From the NCBI GenBank assembly GCA_949987705.1, contig OX465281.1:157370393-157434392 (forward strand): DNA of 64,000 bases, written 5' to 3'. The position numbers and the translations under genes were made by a program. The notes below the pieces were generated by a model. It was not told the DNA's origin. It saw only the letters and a list, made by a program, of their open reading frames with translations, and searched no databases. Source of the stretch: Thereva unica (lineage: Eukaryota; Arthropoda; Insecta; Diptera; Therevidae). Every line of letters begins with the position of its first letter. Position 1 is the first letter of the stretch. Below are positions 56,054-64,000 of the stretch, piece after piece.

Positions 56054-56219
56054 TTACTGCTGTAATCTTCAAGTTAACCTCTTCAACGATTCGTTGCCAA
56101 ATTGGAGATTTTTTGCTAATAATAGAGTTTGTTTTTTCATTAAAAATATCCTTCTTATACTTATTAAGAGTTTCACATAAAACATCTTTTCCTACTTTTG
56201 CTGGACGACCACGTTTCAT
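56054..56219 (-). CDS. MULE transposase exon 1, first half
   Basis: It starts MKRGRPAKVGKDVL, where RGRP is AT-hook-like, and ends in WQRIVEEVNLKITAV, where it runs into the Harbinger TIR. The W..I....N.KIT pattern resembles the N-terminal 'pIW..i...l..mt' of NOF-like proteins. Translation beyond 56054 into the TIR is an artefact. Positions 56054-56056 (tta) are the Harbinger target copy. Confidence 0.7.
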
Positions 56220-57060
56220 TTTAAAATTAAACAAAAACACGGAATCTATCAACTGCACACTGCTAAGTTCTCGCCCAGACTGCAAATTCACCATTCCATG
56301 CATCCAATTTCGCTACAGCCCCAATCGAGCCTTGGCCTACTGCTACTCTAAGGCATTTCTCGAAATTTGAAAATTGTTTCAAAATAGCACGTTATACAGA
56401 AACGAGAAAGTTTCTGTATACCATGCAAAATAAGTAAAATGGATATTAATAATAAGTAAATTTTATTTTAAGTAATAAAAGAGATAGTAAAAAATAGTAA
56501 CTAAATAAAGGAATTGAAGGGTTGTAAGTCTAAAGGGGCTAAGTGCCAAAAAATCAAAAGTCAATATTTTTACGAAAATACAATCTATGTGGCAAGCCTA
56601 ATAATATCCAAATGGGTCAAGGTGCCTGTTTCTTTTAAGATTTTATTCACACACAAAAAAAATTGTGGCGGGGTGTAAGTGCCAACGTGCTTTTAATTTT
56701 GTTTTTTTGTTATATCTCCAAATAATAAAATTGGCACTTACAACCCTTCAATTTTAGCAATGTATGCATTTGATTGTTTTTGAGTAAGGTTTTGTTGAAA
56801 ATTATTAATGTTATGAAAAATGAAAAAAATCTTAATATATAAAAATAACGTGTCACGATGTTTGTACACGCTAATCTCCGAAACCTCAGATTTAAATTAA
56901 AATTTGGGAATGTGTAGGTTGGTTGGCGAAGCTGCTGCCGAAATACAGAGAACTTCAATGTTTCACTGATTTTATTTATGTTGGCGGGGCGAAAAATATT
57001 AAATTTTAATTGTCAAGTTCATATAGAAAACCACCGTTAAATTTTCAACGGAAAATTGTC
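56220..57060. other. MULE upstream region with repeat fragments
   Basis: 56430-56520 is an inverted match to 33338-33430 (atagtaactaaata ... aatggatattaataataagt). 56511-56756 is a small foldback: aattgaagggttgtaagt pairs with acttacaacccttcaatt. No promoter could be supported for the MULE gene. 56760-57060 shows nothing further. Confidence 0.5.
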
Positions 57061-57440
57061 AGTTTCTTTATTTGCAATATAGTACACTCAATACACCGTT
57101 AGATCCATGGCGCACGTTTGAAGAGGGCAGACTACCACTTTCTTCACAACTCCCTCGATATGGGTATCAAATGGAAGGGTATGATAAATAGAATACAATA
57201 CGGAATGTAGTATATTCAATACATCGTTCTACGGCCGTCTCAAAAGGGCGAACAACCACTTTCTTCAGAACTCCCTCGACATAGGTATCAAACAAAAGAG
57301 TATGATAAGTAGAATACAATAAGAAATGTTGTGTACTCAATATACCCTTAGAGCCATGGCGGCCGTCTCAAGAAGGAGAATTACCATTTTCTTCATAACC
57401 CCCTTGACATGGGTATCAAATGAAAGGGTATGATAGCTTC
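57060..57440. repeat. minisatellite, inverted copies of the 1.6-5.5 kb family
   Basis: About three monomers on the minus strand, with 'atgggtatcaaatgaaaggg', 'tagaatacaata' and 'gccatggcggccgtctcaag'. They are followed at 57430-57535 by one arm of the short MITE seen at 3238. Confidence 0.75.
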
Positions 57441-57559
57441 ATGGCCTACTTATTGGTTGACAGCTGCGGAATGGATAACTGCTATTAATTGCATAAATGT
57501 GAAATTGTCATTAAATTGATTCTGCCATTCTCAAACATCTCAAAAGTAACAACAGTGGT

Positions 57560-58690
57560 ATTTTTCAGGAATCCACTAAAAAGCGATTTTTCGAAATTCA
57601 TCCCCTAAGGGGGTGAAATGGGGTTTATCCAAACCGCTGGAGCTATAGGGCTGAAATTTGGACAGTGCATCCCTATAATGGAGTGGACATCCACTATAAA
57701 GCGATTTTTCGAAATTCATTCCCTAAGGGGGTGAAATGGGGTTTATCCAAACCGTTGGAGCTATAGGGCTGAAATTTTGGCAGTGCATCCCTATAATGGC
57801 GTGGACATCCGCTAAGAAGCGATTTTTCGAAATTCATCCCCTAAGGGGGTGAAATGGGGTTTACCCCAACCGCTGGAGCTATAGGGCTGAAATTTTGACA
57901 GTGCATCATTATAATGGCGTGGACATCCACTATAAAGCGATTTTTCGAAATTCATCCCTTAAGCGGGTGAAATGGGGTTTATTGTAACCGCTGGAGCTAT
58001 AGGGTTGAAATTTTAACAGTGGATCCCTATAATGACGTGGACATCCACTAAAGAGCGATTTTTCGAAATTCATCCCCTAAGGGTGTGGAATGGGGTTTTT
58101 ACAAACCGCTAAAGCTATAGGGCTGAAATTTTGACAGTGCATCCCTATAATGGCGGGGACATCCACTATAAAGCGATTTTTCGAAATTCATCCCTTAAGG
58201 GGGTGAAATGGGGTTTATCAAAACCGCTGGAGCTATAGGGTTGAAATTTTAACAGTGGATCCCTATAATGACGTGGACATCCACTAAAGAGCGATTTTTC
58301 GAAATTCATCCCCTAAGGGTGTGAAATGGGGTTTTTACAAACCGCTAAAGCTATAGGGCTGAAATTTTGACAGTGCATCCCTATAATGGCGTTTACATCC
58401 AGTAATCCACTAAAGAGCGATTTTTCAAAATTCATCCCCTAAGGGTGTGAAATAGGGTTTTTACAAACCGCTAAAGCTATAGGGCTGAAATTCGGACAGT
58501 GCATCCCTATAATGGAGTGGACATCCACTATAAAGCGATTTTTCGAAATTCATCCCTTAAGCGGGTGAAATAGGGTTTATCCAAACCGCTGGAGCTATAG
58601 GGTTGAAATTTTAACAGTGCATCCCTATAATGACGTGGACATCCACTAAAGAGCGATTTTTCGAAATTCATCCCCTTAAGGTGTGAAATG
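57560..58690. repeat. satellite array, ~118-bp unit, about 9.5 copies
   Basis: Each unit carries gcgatttttcgaaattcatc, cccctaagggggtgaaatgg, ggtttatccaaaccgctgga, gctatagggctgaaattttg and cagtgcatccctataatggc. Units start near 57585, 57703, 57821, 57939, 58058, 58176, 58294, 58424, 58535 and 58652. One unit (~58395-58410) has a small internal duplication. The core ccccTaaggGg is palindromic. It ends at the LTR of BEL-3. Confidence 0.9.
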
Positions 58691-58693
58691 GGG

Positions 58694-59338
58694 TGTGTAT
58701 GAATTATGTTTGCTGAATTATCACTTGATTTCACCACCAAAATTTGTTTAAATAAATAAAAAAATTCTTTAAATTAATTCCACGTTAAAATTTATTCATA
58801 AAAAGAGCACACAAGAATTCATAAATTATAACCTACAGACCGCATTTATTCTTATAATTAAAACAAAGGTAAATTAAGGTCGGCATGTGAGTGATCCCTT
58901 CAACCAAAGGTCATATGAATGCACTCAATTCACCCACCTTCAAAAATATTGAAGCTATAAGAAGAAAAATATAAAATTTATATATTAAATATTAAAGAAT
59001 TTATCCTTTCCGCTTCCTCTTCGATTTAGCACAAATTTTCTCAGTATTTATTCTTCACTTATCAATCAATCGTCAATTAAATTTATTCCGCGCACCACAA
59101 CTTGTCACTGCAGACTGAAGCCGGTTGCAGTCTTCAAGCCAACAACAGCCTCCCGCAATTTCCAAACTGGTAAGTGCCGTTGACTATTGTGCATTATTGC
59201 AGCGTGTGGTGCCAATGTCAAGGTCTCGTTTTTTTTGTACTTCATTTGACTATTTTTGTTCTTCGCTTTTTTTTGTATTTCATTTTATGATTTTATTTAT
59301 TATGTTGTATTTGAATTATGTTCATGTTCGTGTGAACA
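58694..59338 (-). repeat. BEL-3 3' LTR (outer edge approximate)
   Basis: The inner edge is set by tgttcacacgaac following the purine tract caacggcgggaga on the minus strand. The outer edge is put where the satellite stops (tgtgtatgaattatg), giving TG...CA ends. There is no second copy in the window to confirm this. Confidence 0.65.
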
Positions 59339-59363
59339 TTCTCCCGCCGTTGAACGAACACGT

Positions 59364-59876
59364 TCAAATTCGTTGAAACACCTTTTTAATGCCCCTCTTA
59401 TGATGATGATGGAAAACCACTCTTCCATCTTGCTTGATCTTTAGGCGGACTTGAAATTTGTCTGGGAGATTGACTGTAAAATCCCTTTTTAAGTTTTTTA
59501 TTTTTTCAAAGTCCAAACGTTGAATGACTTTCTTAGGGATATATATGGTTTCTCCTTCCCTTGTTATGAAGCTTTGTACGTCATTTTCCGACCTCATTCT
59601 TATTTCCTGAATGGTAGTTGAAGGACGCAGTAACTCGATGGACCATTTCTTCGCGTTGTTGATAGTTATTGGAAACTCTAAGCCCTTTGGAAGTACGTGG
59701 GTTGCGTGGGTCCTCGTATTATTGGTAGGTTGATTCTTAACTATCCCACTGTTGGTTGGATGTTGCTCAGCAAAGGAGTTGCGGCCAGGCTGACTACAAT
59801 CTTCTGATAACGGTTCGTTCCATGGTTCGAAGAAGATATCTTCGAAGATGTTTAAGACATCGTCACCTTGATCCAT
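59364..59876 (-). CDS. BEL-3 third ORF, unknown accessory protein
   Basis: 170 codons from the ATG at 59876, ending 24 bp before the LTR. The N-terminus is acidic (MDQGDDVLNIFEDIFFEP). The middle is polar (NQPTNNTRTHATHV). The C-terminal half is basic and structured (GLEFPITINNAKKWSIELL, SFITREGETIYIPKKVIQRL, LPDKFQVRLKIKQDGRVVFH, HHHKRG). There is no signal peptide, transmembrane segment or furin site, so it is not an envelope. The ATG follows cccaactcattacag, which looks like a splice acceptor, so it may be made from a spliced RNA. The frame is also open upstream to 59951. I do not recognise the family. Confidence 0.6.
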   Translation of the reverse strand: MDQGDDVLNIFEDIFFEPWNEPLSEDCSQPGRNSFAEQHPTNSGIVKNQPTNNTRTHATHVLPKGLEFPITINNAKKWSIELLRPSTTIQEIRMRSENDVQSFITREGETIYIPKKVIQRLDFEKIKNLKRDFTVNLPDKFQVRLKIKQDGRVVFHHHHKRGIKKVFQRI

Positions 59877-59982
59877 CTGTAATGAGTTGGGATTAGTATA
59901 CGGGGATAATTGGGAGCACACAACATGACAGAAAGGAGGACACAACAACACGACGGCACAATTATAACAGAGAATTTTCTTT

Positions 59983-62900
59983 CTAGTTTGAATCTCCTTT
60001 TGGGGGTGTCTCTACAGGGAGACGACAGACCTTAGTAATAGGCCTCACTAGGGTGTTATTCTTTGTACGTATCTTAACAACTCGTATAAGCCCGTCCTTT
60101 CCTGGATATGCTTCTATAATTACTCCCAGAGGCCAATGTGTTGGAGGAGTGTTTTCGTCCTTGATCAGAACAACATCATTAATAGTTAGATTAACTTGTG
60201 GTTTTTTCCATTTAGATCTCTCTTGCAATTGGTGTAAATATCCTCGTTTCCACTGTTTCCAGAAGGTTTGTATTAACTGTTGGGTATATCTCCAGCGATT
60301 TGACGGAAGCACGTCCCTGTGTTCCGGCTCCGGAATTGCAGATAAAGCTTGGCCGATTAAAAAATGAGCTGGAGTTAAAACTTCTAAATCTTCAACGTTA
60401 TTGCCAAGTGAACAAAGTGGACGGGAATTTAAACAGGCCTCTATTTGAGCCAGCAGAGTAGCTAATTCCTCATAAGTGCAAGACGTTTCCCCTAAAATTC
60501 TTTTAAGATGGTGTTTCACTGATTTCACGCCGGCTTCCCATAGACCTCCGAAATGAGGAGATGCCGGCGGATTGAAGTGCCAGTTTATGCCCTTTAGTGC
60601 GAGCTGCTCGCCAACTTCGTTGGAATATTGTTTAATAGCGCTTGCCAGATCGTTGTTTAGTTGGTTTCTTCCTCCTATAAAGTTGGTTCCACAGTCCGAA
60701 TATATGTCAGTACAGCGACCTCTTCTCGATATGAATCTTTTAATGGCTGAAATGAATGCAGCACTTGTCAAGTCAGAGACCGCTTCTAAGTGCATAGCCC
60801 TGGTTGCCATGCAGACGAACACACATATGTATCCCTTGTACTTACGAGTACATTTGTGAGGAGATGTTTTGATCATGATAGGGCCGGCATAATCCAATCC
60901 AACATGAGTGAAAGGTTTACTTATATTGACCCGCGCCGATGGAAGGTTTCCCATAAGTTGATTATATGTTGATTTTCGATGGCGCGCACATATTACACAT
61001 TGATGAATTCGTTTTGTGATTAACACCTTTGCGTTGAGAATCCAATATTCATTGCGAGTAGCATTTAATGTCAGTGTGGGTCCGCCATGTAGGGTTTCTG
61101 TGTGAAATTTGTCCACTATTAGCTGGCTTACATGATGATCACGCGGTAAAATAATTGGGAATTTATTCGAGTATGGAAGATTTGCATTGACTAATCGTCC
61201 ACCTACACGTATCAATCCATCTGAACTTAGATGTGGATTTAAGTTTAATAATTTGCTTTTTGATGGGATGGGTTGGTTTCTGGTTAGATGAGTGTATTCT
61301 TGAGAGAATTCCAATTTCTGTACCAGTCGGCAAATTGTATAGTTTGCTTCTTGCAGCTCTGCAGTAGAAAGCCAATCAGTTCTCCTGGGGTTAGTTTTCC
61401 TAACATTGTTAGCGAATCGTAGAATCATGGCAGTAACGCGAATTAACTTGTGGAACGATGAAAATTTTTGCAAAAAGTCGTCATCCACTTTCGTCAAACA
61501 GACATGCATGGCCTCCCTCTTAGCCTCTAAGTTTGTTGGATTGAGTGTGGTTGTTAATTTCGGCCATTTTTCAGATTCCTGACTTAACCATGCTGGGCCA
61601 TGCCACCATAAGCTATTTTGTTTTAAGTTGTCTGCAGTGCATCCGCGGGAAGCTACATCTGCCGGATTATGGATGCTGCTAACATGATGCCAACAACTTG
61701 GCGGAACTGCATCTTGGATTTCAGACACCCTGTTTGCCACAAAAGTCTTCCAACGGGTTGCATGATCTTGAATCCACTGTAAGGTAATCATCGAGTCAGT
61801 CCAAGCAAATAATGGTATTCCGGTTAGTTGCATATCTTTGAGCACGGTCGTCATTAATCGAGTTAGAAGTACTGCTCCATTTAACTCCAGTCTTGGCAAT
61901 GTTATTGGTTTAATTGGAGCAACCTTTGTTTTGGCTGTAAGCAGGTGACAAGTTACTTCTCCATTTTTGTGCTGAGCACGTAGATACACTGCCGCGGCAT
62001 AGGCTCTCACTGATGAGTCGCTGAATCCATGAAGTTGCATGCTTGTAACATGACATGACCATCCAACCCATCTAGGAATTTGTATGTTCGTCAAATTTGA
62101 TACAGAGGTTTTAAAGTCCTCCCATTGTCGTTGAATGGGTTCGCTTACAATTGCATCCCATGCCATATTTGACATCCATAGTGTTTGTATTAATATTTTC
62201 GCTACTATTGTTATGGGTGCTAACCATCCCAAGGGATCAAATAACGATGCTATTGCAGACAACATGGTTCGTTTAGTGTTTGCTGCAGATTGAAATGGTT
62301 TTGTGATTGCAAACGAAAAGTAATCGAATTCTGGATGCCACTTTAAACCCACAGTTTTTATTGTTTCATTTTCCATCATGTCGAGCGAGGGCTTCAATTC
62401 CAGTTGATCTATTGGCAAGTCGATTAACAAATCCTTATTATTGCTTGCCCAGTTACGTAGATTAAAGCCTCCTGACTTTAACATGTTAATTAATTGATTT
62501 CTTAATACTTTGGCTTCATCGACTGAATCAGAGCCAGTCAAGACATCGTCGACGTAAAAATCTGTAAGTGCAACCTTGGCTGCTTCGGGCCATTTTGATT
62601 TACTGTCTTCAGCTAGCTGTTGCAAAGTTCGTACTGCTAAATATGGCGCCGATGTAGTGCCGAAAGTAACCGTCTTTAATTGATAGTCTTGTAGCTCGTT
62701 TGTATTTTCATGTTGCCACAGAATCCTTTGATATGTTCGGTGTTCTGGATGTATCAAAATCATCCTATACACTTTTTCTATGTCGGCTGTGATGGCAATT
62801 TTATGTTTCCTCCACTTAAGGACAGTTGCAAATAATTTGGGCTGTAACGTTGGACCTACTAGTAATTGCTGATTTAGCGATTTGCCATTACTACTACGAG

Positions 62901-64000
62901 CAGACGCATCAAATACGATCCTCAATTTAGTTGTAGTACTTTCCTTGAAAACCGCATGGTGCGGTATGTAATAGTGTGGATTTCCTTGGATGGGCGAGTG
63001 TACCCTTTCCATGTGTTGAAGATCGATGTATTCTTCCAGACATTTAGTATACTCCTCCTTTAGTGTAGGGCTCCTTTCGAACCTTCTTTGGAGACCACGT
63101 AATCGTTGTGCCGCTAAGTTCCTAGATTCTCCTAAATCTGGAGTATTCCCTGCGACAAACGGCAGTTTCACTTGATATTGCCCATTTTTAAGACGTTCAC
63201 AAGTATTTGTATATATATTTTCACATTCCCTTTCTTCGGTGGTCAATATTTGTTTGGTGAGGATCTCTTCTTGTTCCCAAAATCTTCTAAGTTGAATATC
63301 TAAATCCTCCTCCATTTCTGTTACTATTGTAAATAATGAAGTCTCAGCAGTAGCAGACTTGCAATTGTTCCCCAAAATTAACCATCCAAGTTTGGTATTG
63401 ATCGCAATTGGCTCCGTTTCCTGACCTCGTTTAATGCCGTCCTGAACTATAGTAGCATAAATATCGACGCCAAGTAGCATGTGGACTGGCCGAGCCTTCC
63501 AGTATGTAGGATCTGCCAATTGAAAACCAGTAAGATGACCCCAGTTTCGATTTATTAAGGAGGTGGCTGGCAGCAAATCAGTAATTTGCTTCAAAACCAG
63601 CATATCAGCAGTCAATATTAGTTGCTCATCAAATTGTGAGTATAGTGCCAAATTTACCTGCCTTCTAGTATGCGCCATCTCGCTACCGTTCGCCCCCTTG
63701 ACCACTACTGATGTGTGGCATGTCTTTAGTTGCAATCTCTTACAGACCTGCTCTGTAATAAATGAAGATTGCGACCCTGGATCTATTAAGCATCTCAGGG
63801 TTATTAATTGACCATCATAAGCTAAAACCTTGACTAAGGCTGTAGATAGTAGACCATTGCAACTCTTGGTTGCTAAAAAGCTGTTGATTTGATCAGTAAT
63901 GTTTCGTTCATCCTGATATGGTTGATTCTCATTGACTCCTACACGTATCGGGTGGTTAACCTGTTCCACATTTGATGTAGGACAAACACGCTCCTTCCTT
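59983..64000 (-). CDS. pol: BEL-3 Pol: protease, RT, RNase H, integrase (gag part outside)
   Basis: The frame stays open to the window edge, so no true start is visible; it continues the Gag-Pol polyprotein. Numbered from 63969: protease motif LIDPGSQSSFI at 61-71 (DPGS in place of the more common D[ST]G); LGWLILGNN; RT with TTKLRIVFDASARS, ITADIEKVYRMILIHPEHRT, GTTSAPYLAVRTL and FYVDDVLTGSDS (~471); FDPLGWLAPI; RNase H with HGFSDSSVRAYAAAVYL and AWTDSMITLQWIQDH; integrase zinc residues (H...H..C.IC), HVGLDYAGPI, YSDCGTNFIGGRNQ and PPASPHFGGLWEAGVKSVK. It ends VCRLPVETPPKGDSN. No stop or frameshift in over 1300 codons. Confidence 0.93.
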   Translation of the reverse strand, partial: RKERVCPTSNVEQVNHPIRVGVNENQPYQDERNITDQINSFLATKSCNGLLSTALVKVLAYDGQLITLRCLIDPGSQSSFITEQVCKRLQLKTCHTSVVVKGANGSEMAHTRRQVNLALYSQFDEQLILTADMLVLKQITDLLPATSLINRNWGHLTGFQLADPTYWKARPVHMLLGVDIYATIVQDGIKRGQETEPIAINTKLGWLILGNNCKSATAETSLFTIVTEMEEDLDIQLRRFWEQEEILTKQILTTEERECENIYTNTCERLKNGQYQVKLPFVAGNTPDLGESRNLAAQRLRGLQRRFERSPTLKEEYTKCLEEYIDLQHMERVHSPIQGNPHYYIPHHAVFKESTTTKLRIVFDASARSSNGKSLNQQLLVGPTLQPKLFATVLKWRKHKIAITADIEKVYRMILIHPEHRTYQRILWQHENTNELQDYQLKTVTFGTTSAPYLAVRTLQQLAEDSKSKWPEAAKVALTDFYVDDVLTGSDSVDEAKVLRNQLINMLKSGGFNLRNWASNNKDLLIDLPIDQLELKPSLDMMENETIKTVGLKWHPEFDYFSFAITKPFQSAANTKRTMLSAIASLFDPLGWLAPITIVAKILIQTLWMSNMAWDAIVSEPIQRQWEDFKTSVSNLTNIQIPRWVGWSCHVTSMQLHGFSDSSVRAYAAAVYLRAQHKNGEVTCHLLTAKTKVAPIKPITLPRLELNGAVLLTRLMTTVLKDMQLTGIPLFAWTDSMITLQWIQDHATRWKTFVANRVSEIQDAVPPSCWHHVSSIHNPADVASRGCTADNLKQNSLWWHGPAWLSQESEKWPKLTTTLNPTNLEAKREAMHVCLTKVDDDFLQKFSSFHKLIRVTAMILRFANNVRKTNPRRTDWLSTAELQEANYTICRLVQKLEFSQEYTHLTRNQPIPSKSKLLNLNPHLSSDGLIRVGGRLVNANLPYSNKFPIILPRDHHVSQLIVDKFHTETLHGGPTLTLNATRNEYWILNAKVLITKRIHQCVICARHRKSTYNQLMGNLPSARVNISKPFTHVGLDYAGPIMIKTSPHKCTRKYKGYICVFVCMATRAMHLEAVSDLTSAAFISAIKRFISRRGRCTDIYSDCGTNFIGGRNQLNNDLASAIKQYSNEVGEQLALKGINWHFNPPASPHFGGLWEAGVKSVKHHLKRILGETSCTYEELATLLAQIEACLNSRPLCSLGNNVEDLEVLTPAHFLIGQALSAIPEPEHRDVLPSNRWRYTQQLIQTFWKQWKRGYLHQLQERSKWKKPQVNLTINDVVLIKDENTPPTHWPLGVIIEAYPGKDGLIRVVKIRTKNNTLVRPITKVCRLPVETPPKGDSN

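Larger units (their letters stand above)
39933..56219 (-). pseudogene. NOF-like MULE transposase gene, five exons, split by three insertions
   Basis: The minus-strand gene begins at ATG 56219 and ends at the stop at 39933. The exon pieces are 56219-56054+53002-52643, 52096-51825+45705-44952, 42335-41850, 41491-41410+40366-40353 and 40258-39933. All introns have GT..AG and the same phase 1. Insertions are Harbinger (53006-56053), gypsy (45710-51824) and a foldback (40373-41409). With one target duplication kept at each, the coding length is 2460 nt without a stop. The family resembles FB-NOF/MULE proteins abundant in aphids and other insects (from memory): RGRP AT-hook-like N-terminus, C-x-C zinc region, DDE core and a C-terminal HY..YDD box. 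It may be an autonomous MULE whose TIRs I could not find. Confidence 0.75.
58694..64000 (-). mobile_element. BEL-3: BEL/Pao retrotransposon, runs off the window
   Basis: A minus-strand element with 3' LTR (~58694-59338), a third ORF, and pol open to the right edge. Gag and the 5' LTR must lie beyond 64000. It has a single long intact frame for protease-RT-RNase H-integrase. The LTR's outer end abuts the 118-bp satellite, its probable target. Confidence 0.88.

Noticed and set aside
55995..56303. Single 102-residue minus-strand protein
   Set aside because: Its end (RPKTHSALHTSRR) is translated Harbinger TIR; the real exon stops at 56054.
59125..59444. Plus-strand hydrophobic frames (FFCTSFDYFCSSLFFVFHF)
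   Set aside because: T-rich LTR sequence read by chance; poly-Phe only.
1..64000. A host gene cluster or new defence-like system
   Set aside because: Every long supported frame belongs to a retroelement or DNA transposon; no conserved host gene or operon-like set was seen.

Overview
The window is AT-rich arthropod, almost certainly insect, DNA. It is built nearly entirely of transposable elements and tandem repeats. I found no host protein gene, no functional tRNA or rRNA gene and no CRISPR. The insect assignment rests on the mix of families: three BEL/Pao elements, one of which carries an F-type envelope; a Ty3/gypsy element; a PHD-finger CR1/Jockey-like LINE; R1/LOA-like and RTE-like LINE remnants; Harbinger, hAT and NOF-like MULE DNA transposons; and minisatellites built on the 'tttcatttgatacccatgtcg' type monomer. 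The exact order cannot be told from the sequence alone.

Layout. 1-9.9 kb: a gag scrap, a 200-bp-arm foldback, two minisatellite fields (the second with a higher-order ~365-bp period), a second tandem field holding a hAT MITE, and a decayed gypsy integrase. 9.9-17 kb: a dead CR1/Jockey-like LINE whose ORF1 is split by a 1.4-kb composite repeat carrying a foldback and two tRNA-like SINE heads. 17-18.1 kb: an older R1/LOA-like LINE on the minus strand. 18.1-32.6 kb: BEL-1, whose single gag-pol-env frame is split by a complete younger BEL-2 (22244-28338, 5-bp target duplication, near-identical LTRs). BEL-2 has itself lost part of pol and taken up a hAT MITE. 32.6-37.8 kb: AT-rich tandem repeats, then a 4-kb decayed hAT with nested repeats. 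38.8-56.2 kb: a five-exon minus-strand gene for a NOF-like MULE transposase. It contains a foldback in exon 4, a hAT MITE in intron 3, a full Ty3/gypsy element in exon 2 and a full Harbinger element in exon 1. 57-58.7 kb: minisatellites. 58.7 kb to the end: BEL-3 on the minus strand with a downstream third ORF; its gag and 5' LTR lie beyond the window.

The main result is the nested structure around the MULE gene. Three insertions can be taken out at exact target duplications, and canonical splice sites then define a reading frame of 2460 nt without a stop. The insertions are therefore young compared with coding decay, and the gene was probably intact when hit. Its C-terminus carries a ubiquitin-protease-like histidine box. 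Other points worth attention are a GGGAAAC slippery heptamer at the gypsy gag/pol overlap, the single-frame gag-pol-env of BEL-1, and the undescribed third ORF of BEL-3 that starts right after a splice-acceptor-like site.

Nothing here looks like a cellular operon or defence system. The 'genes' act inside their own elements: gag/pol for copying, transposases for movement, and non-autonomous MITEs that need outside transposase.
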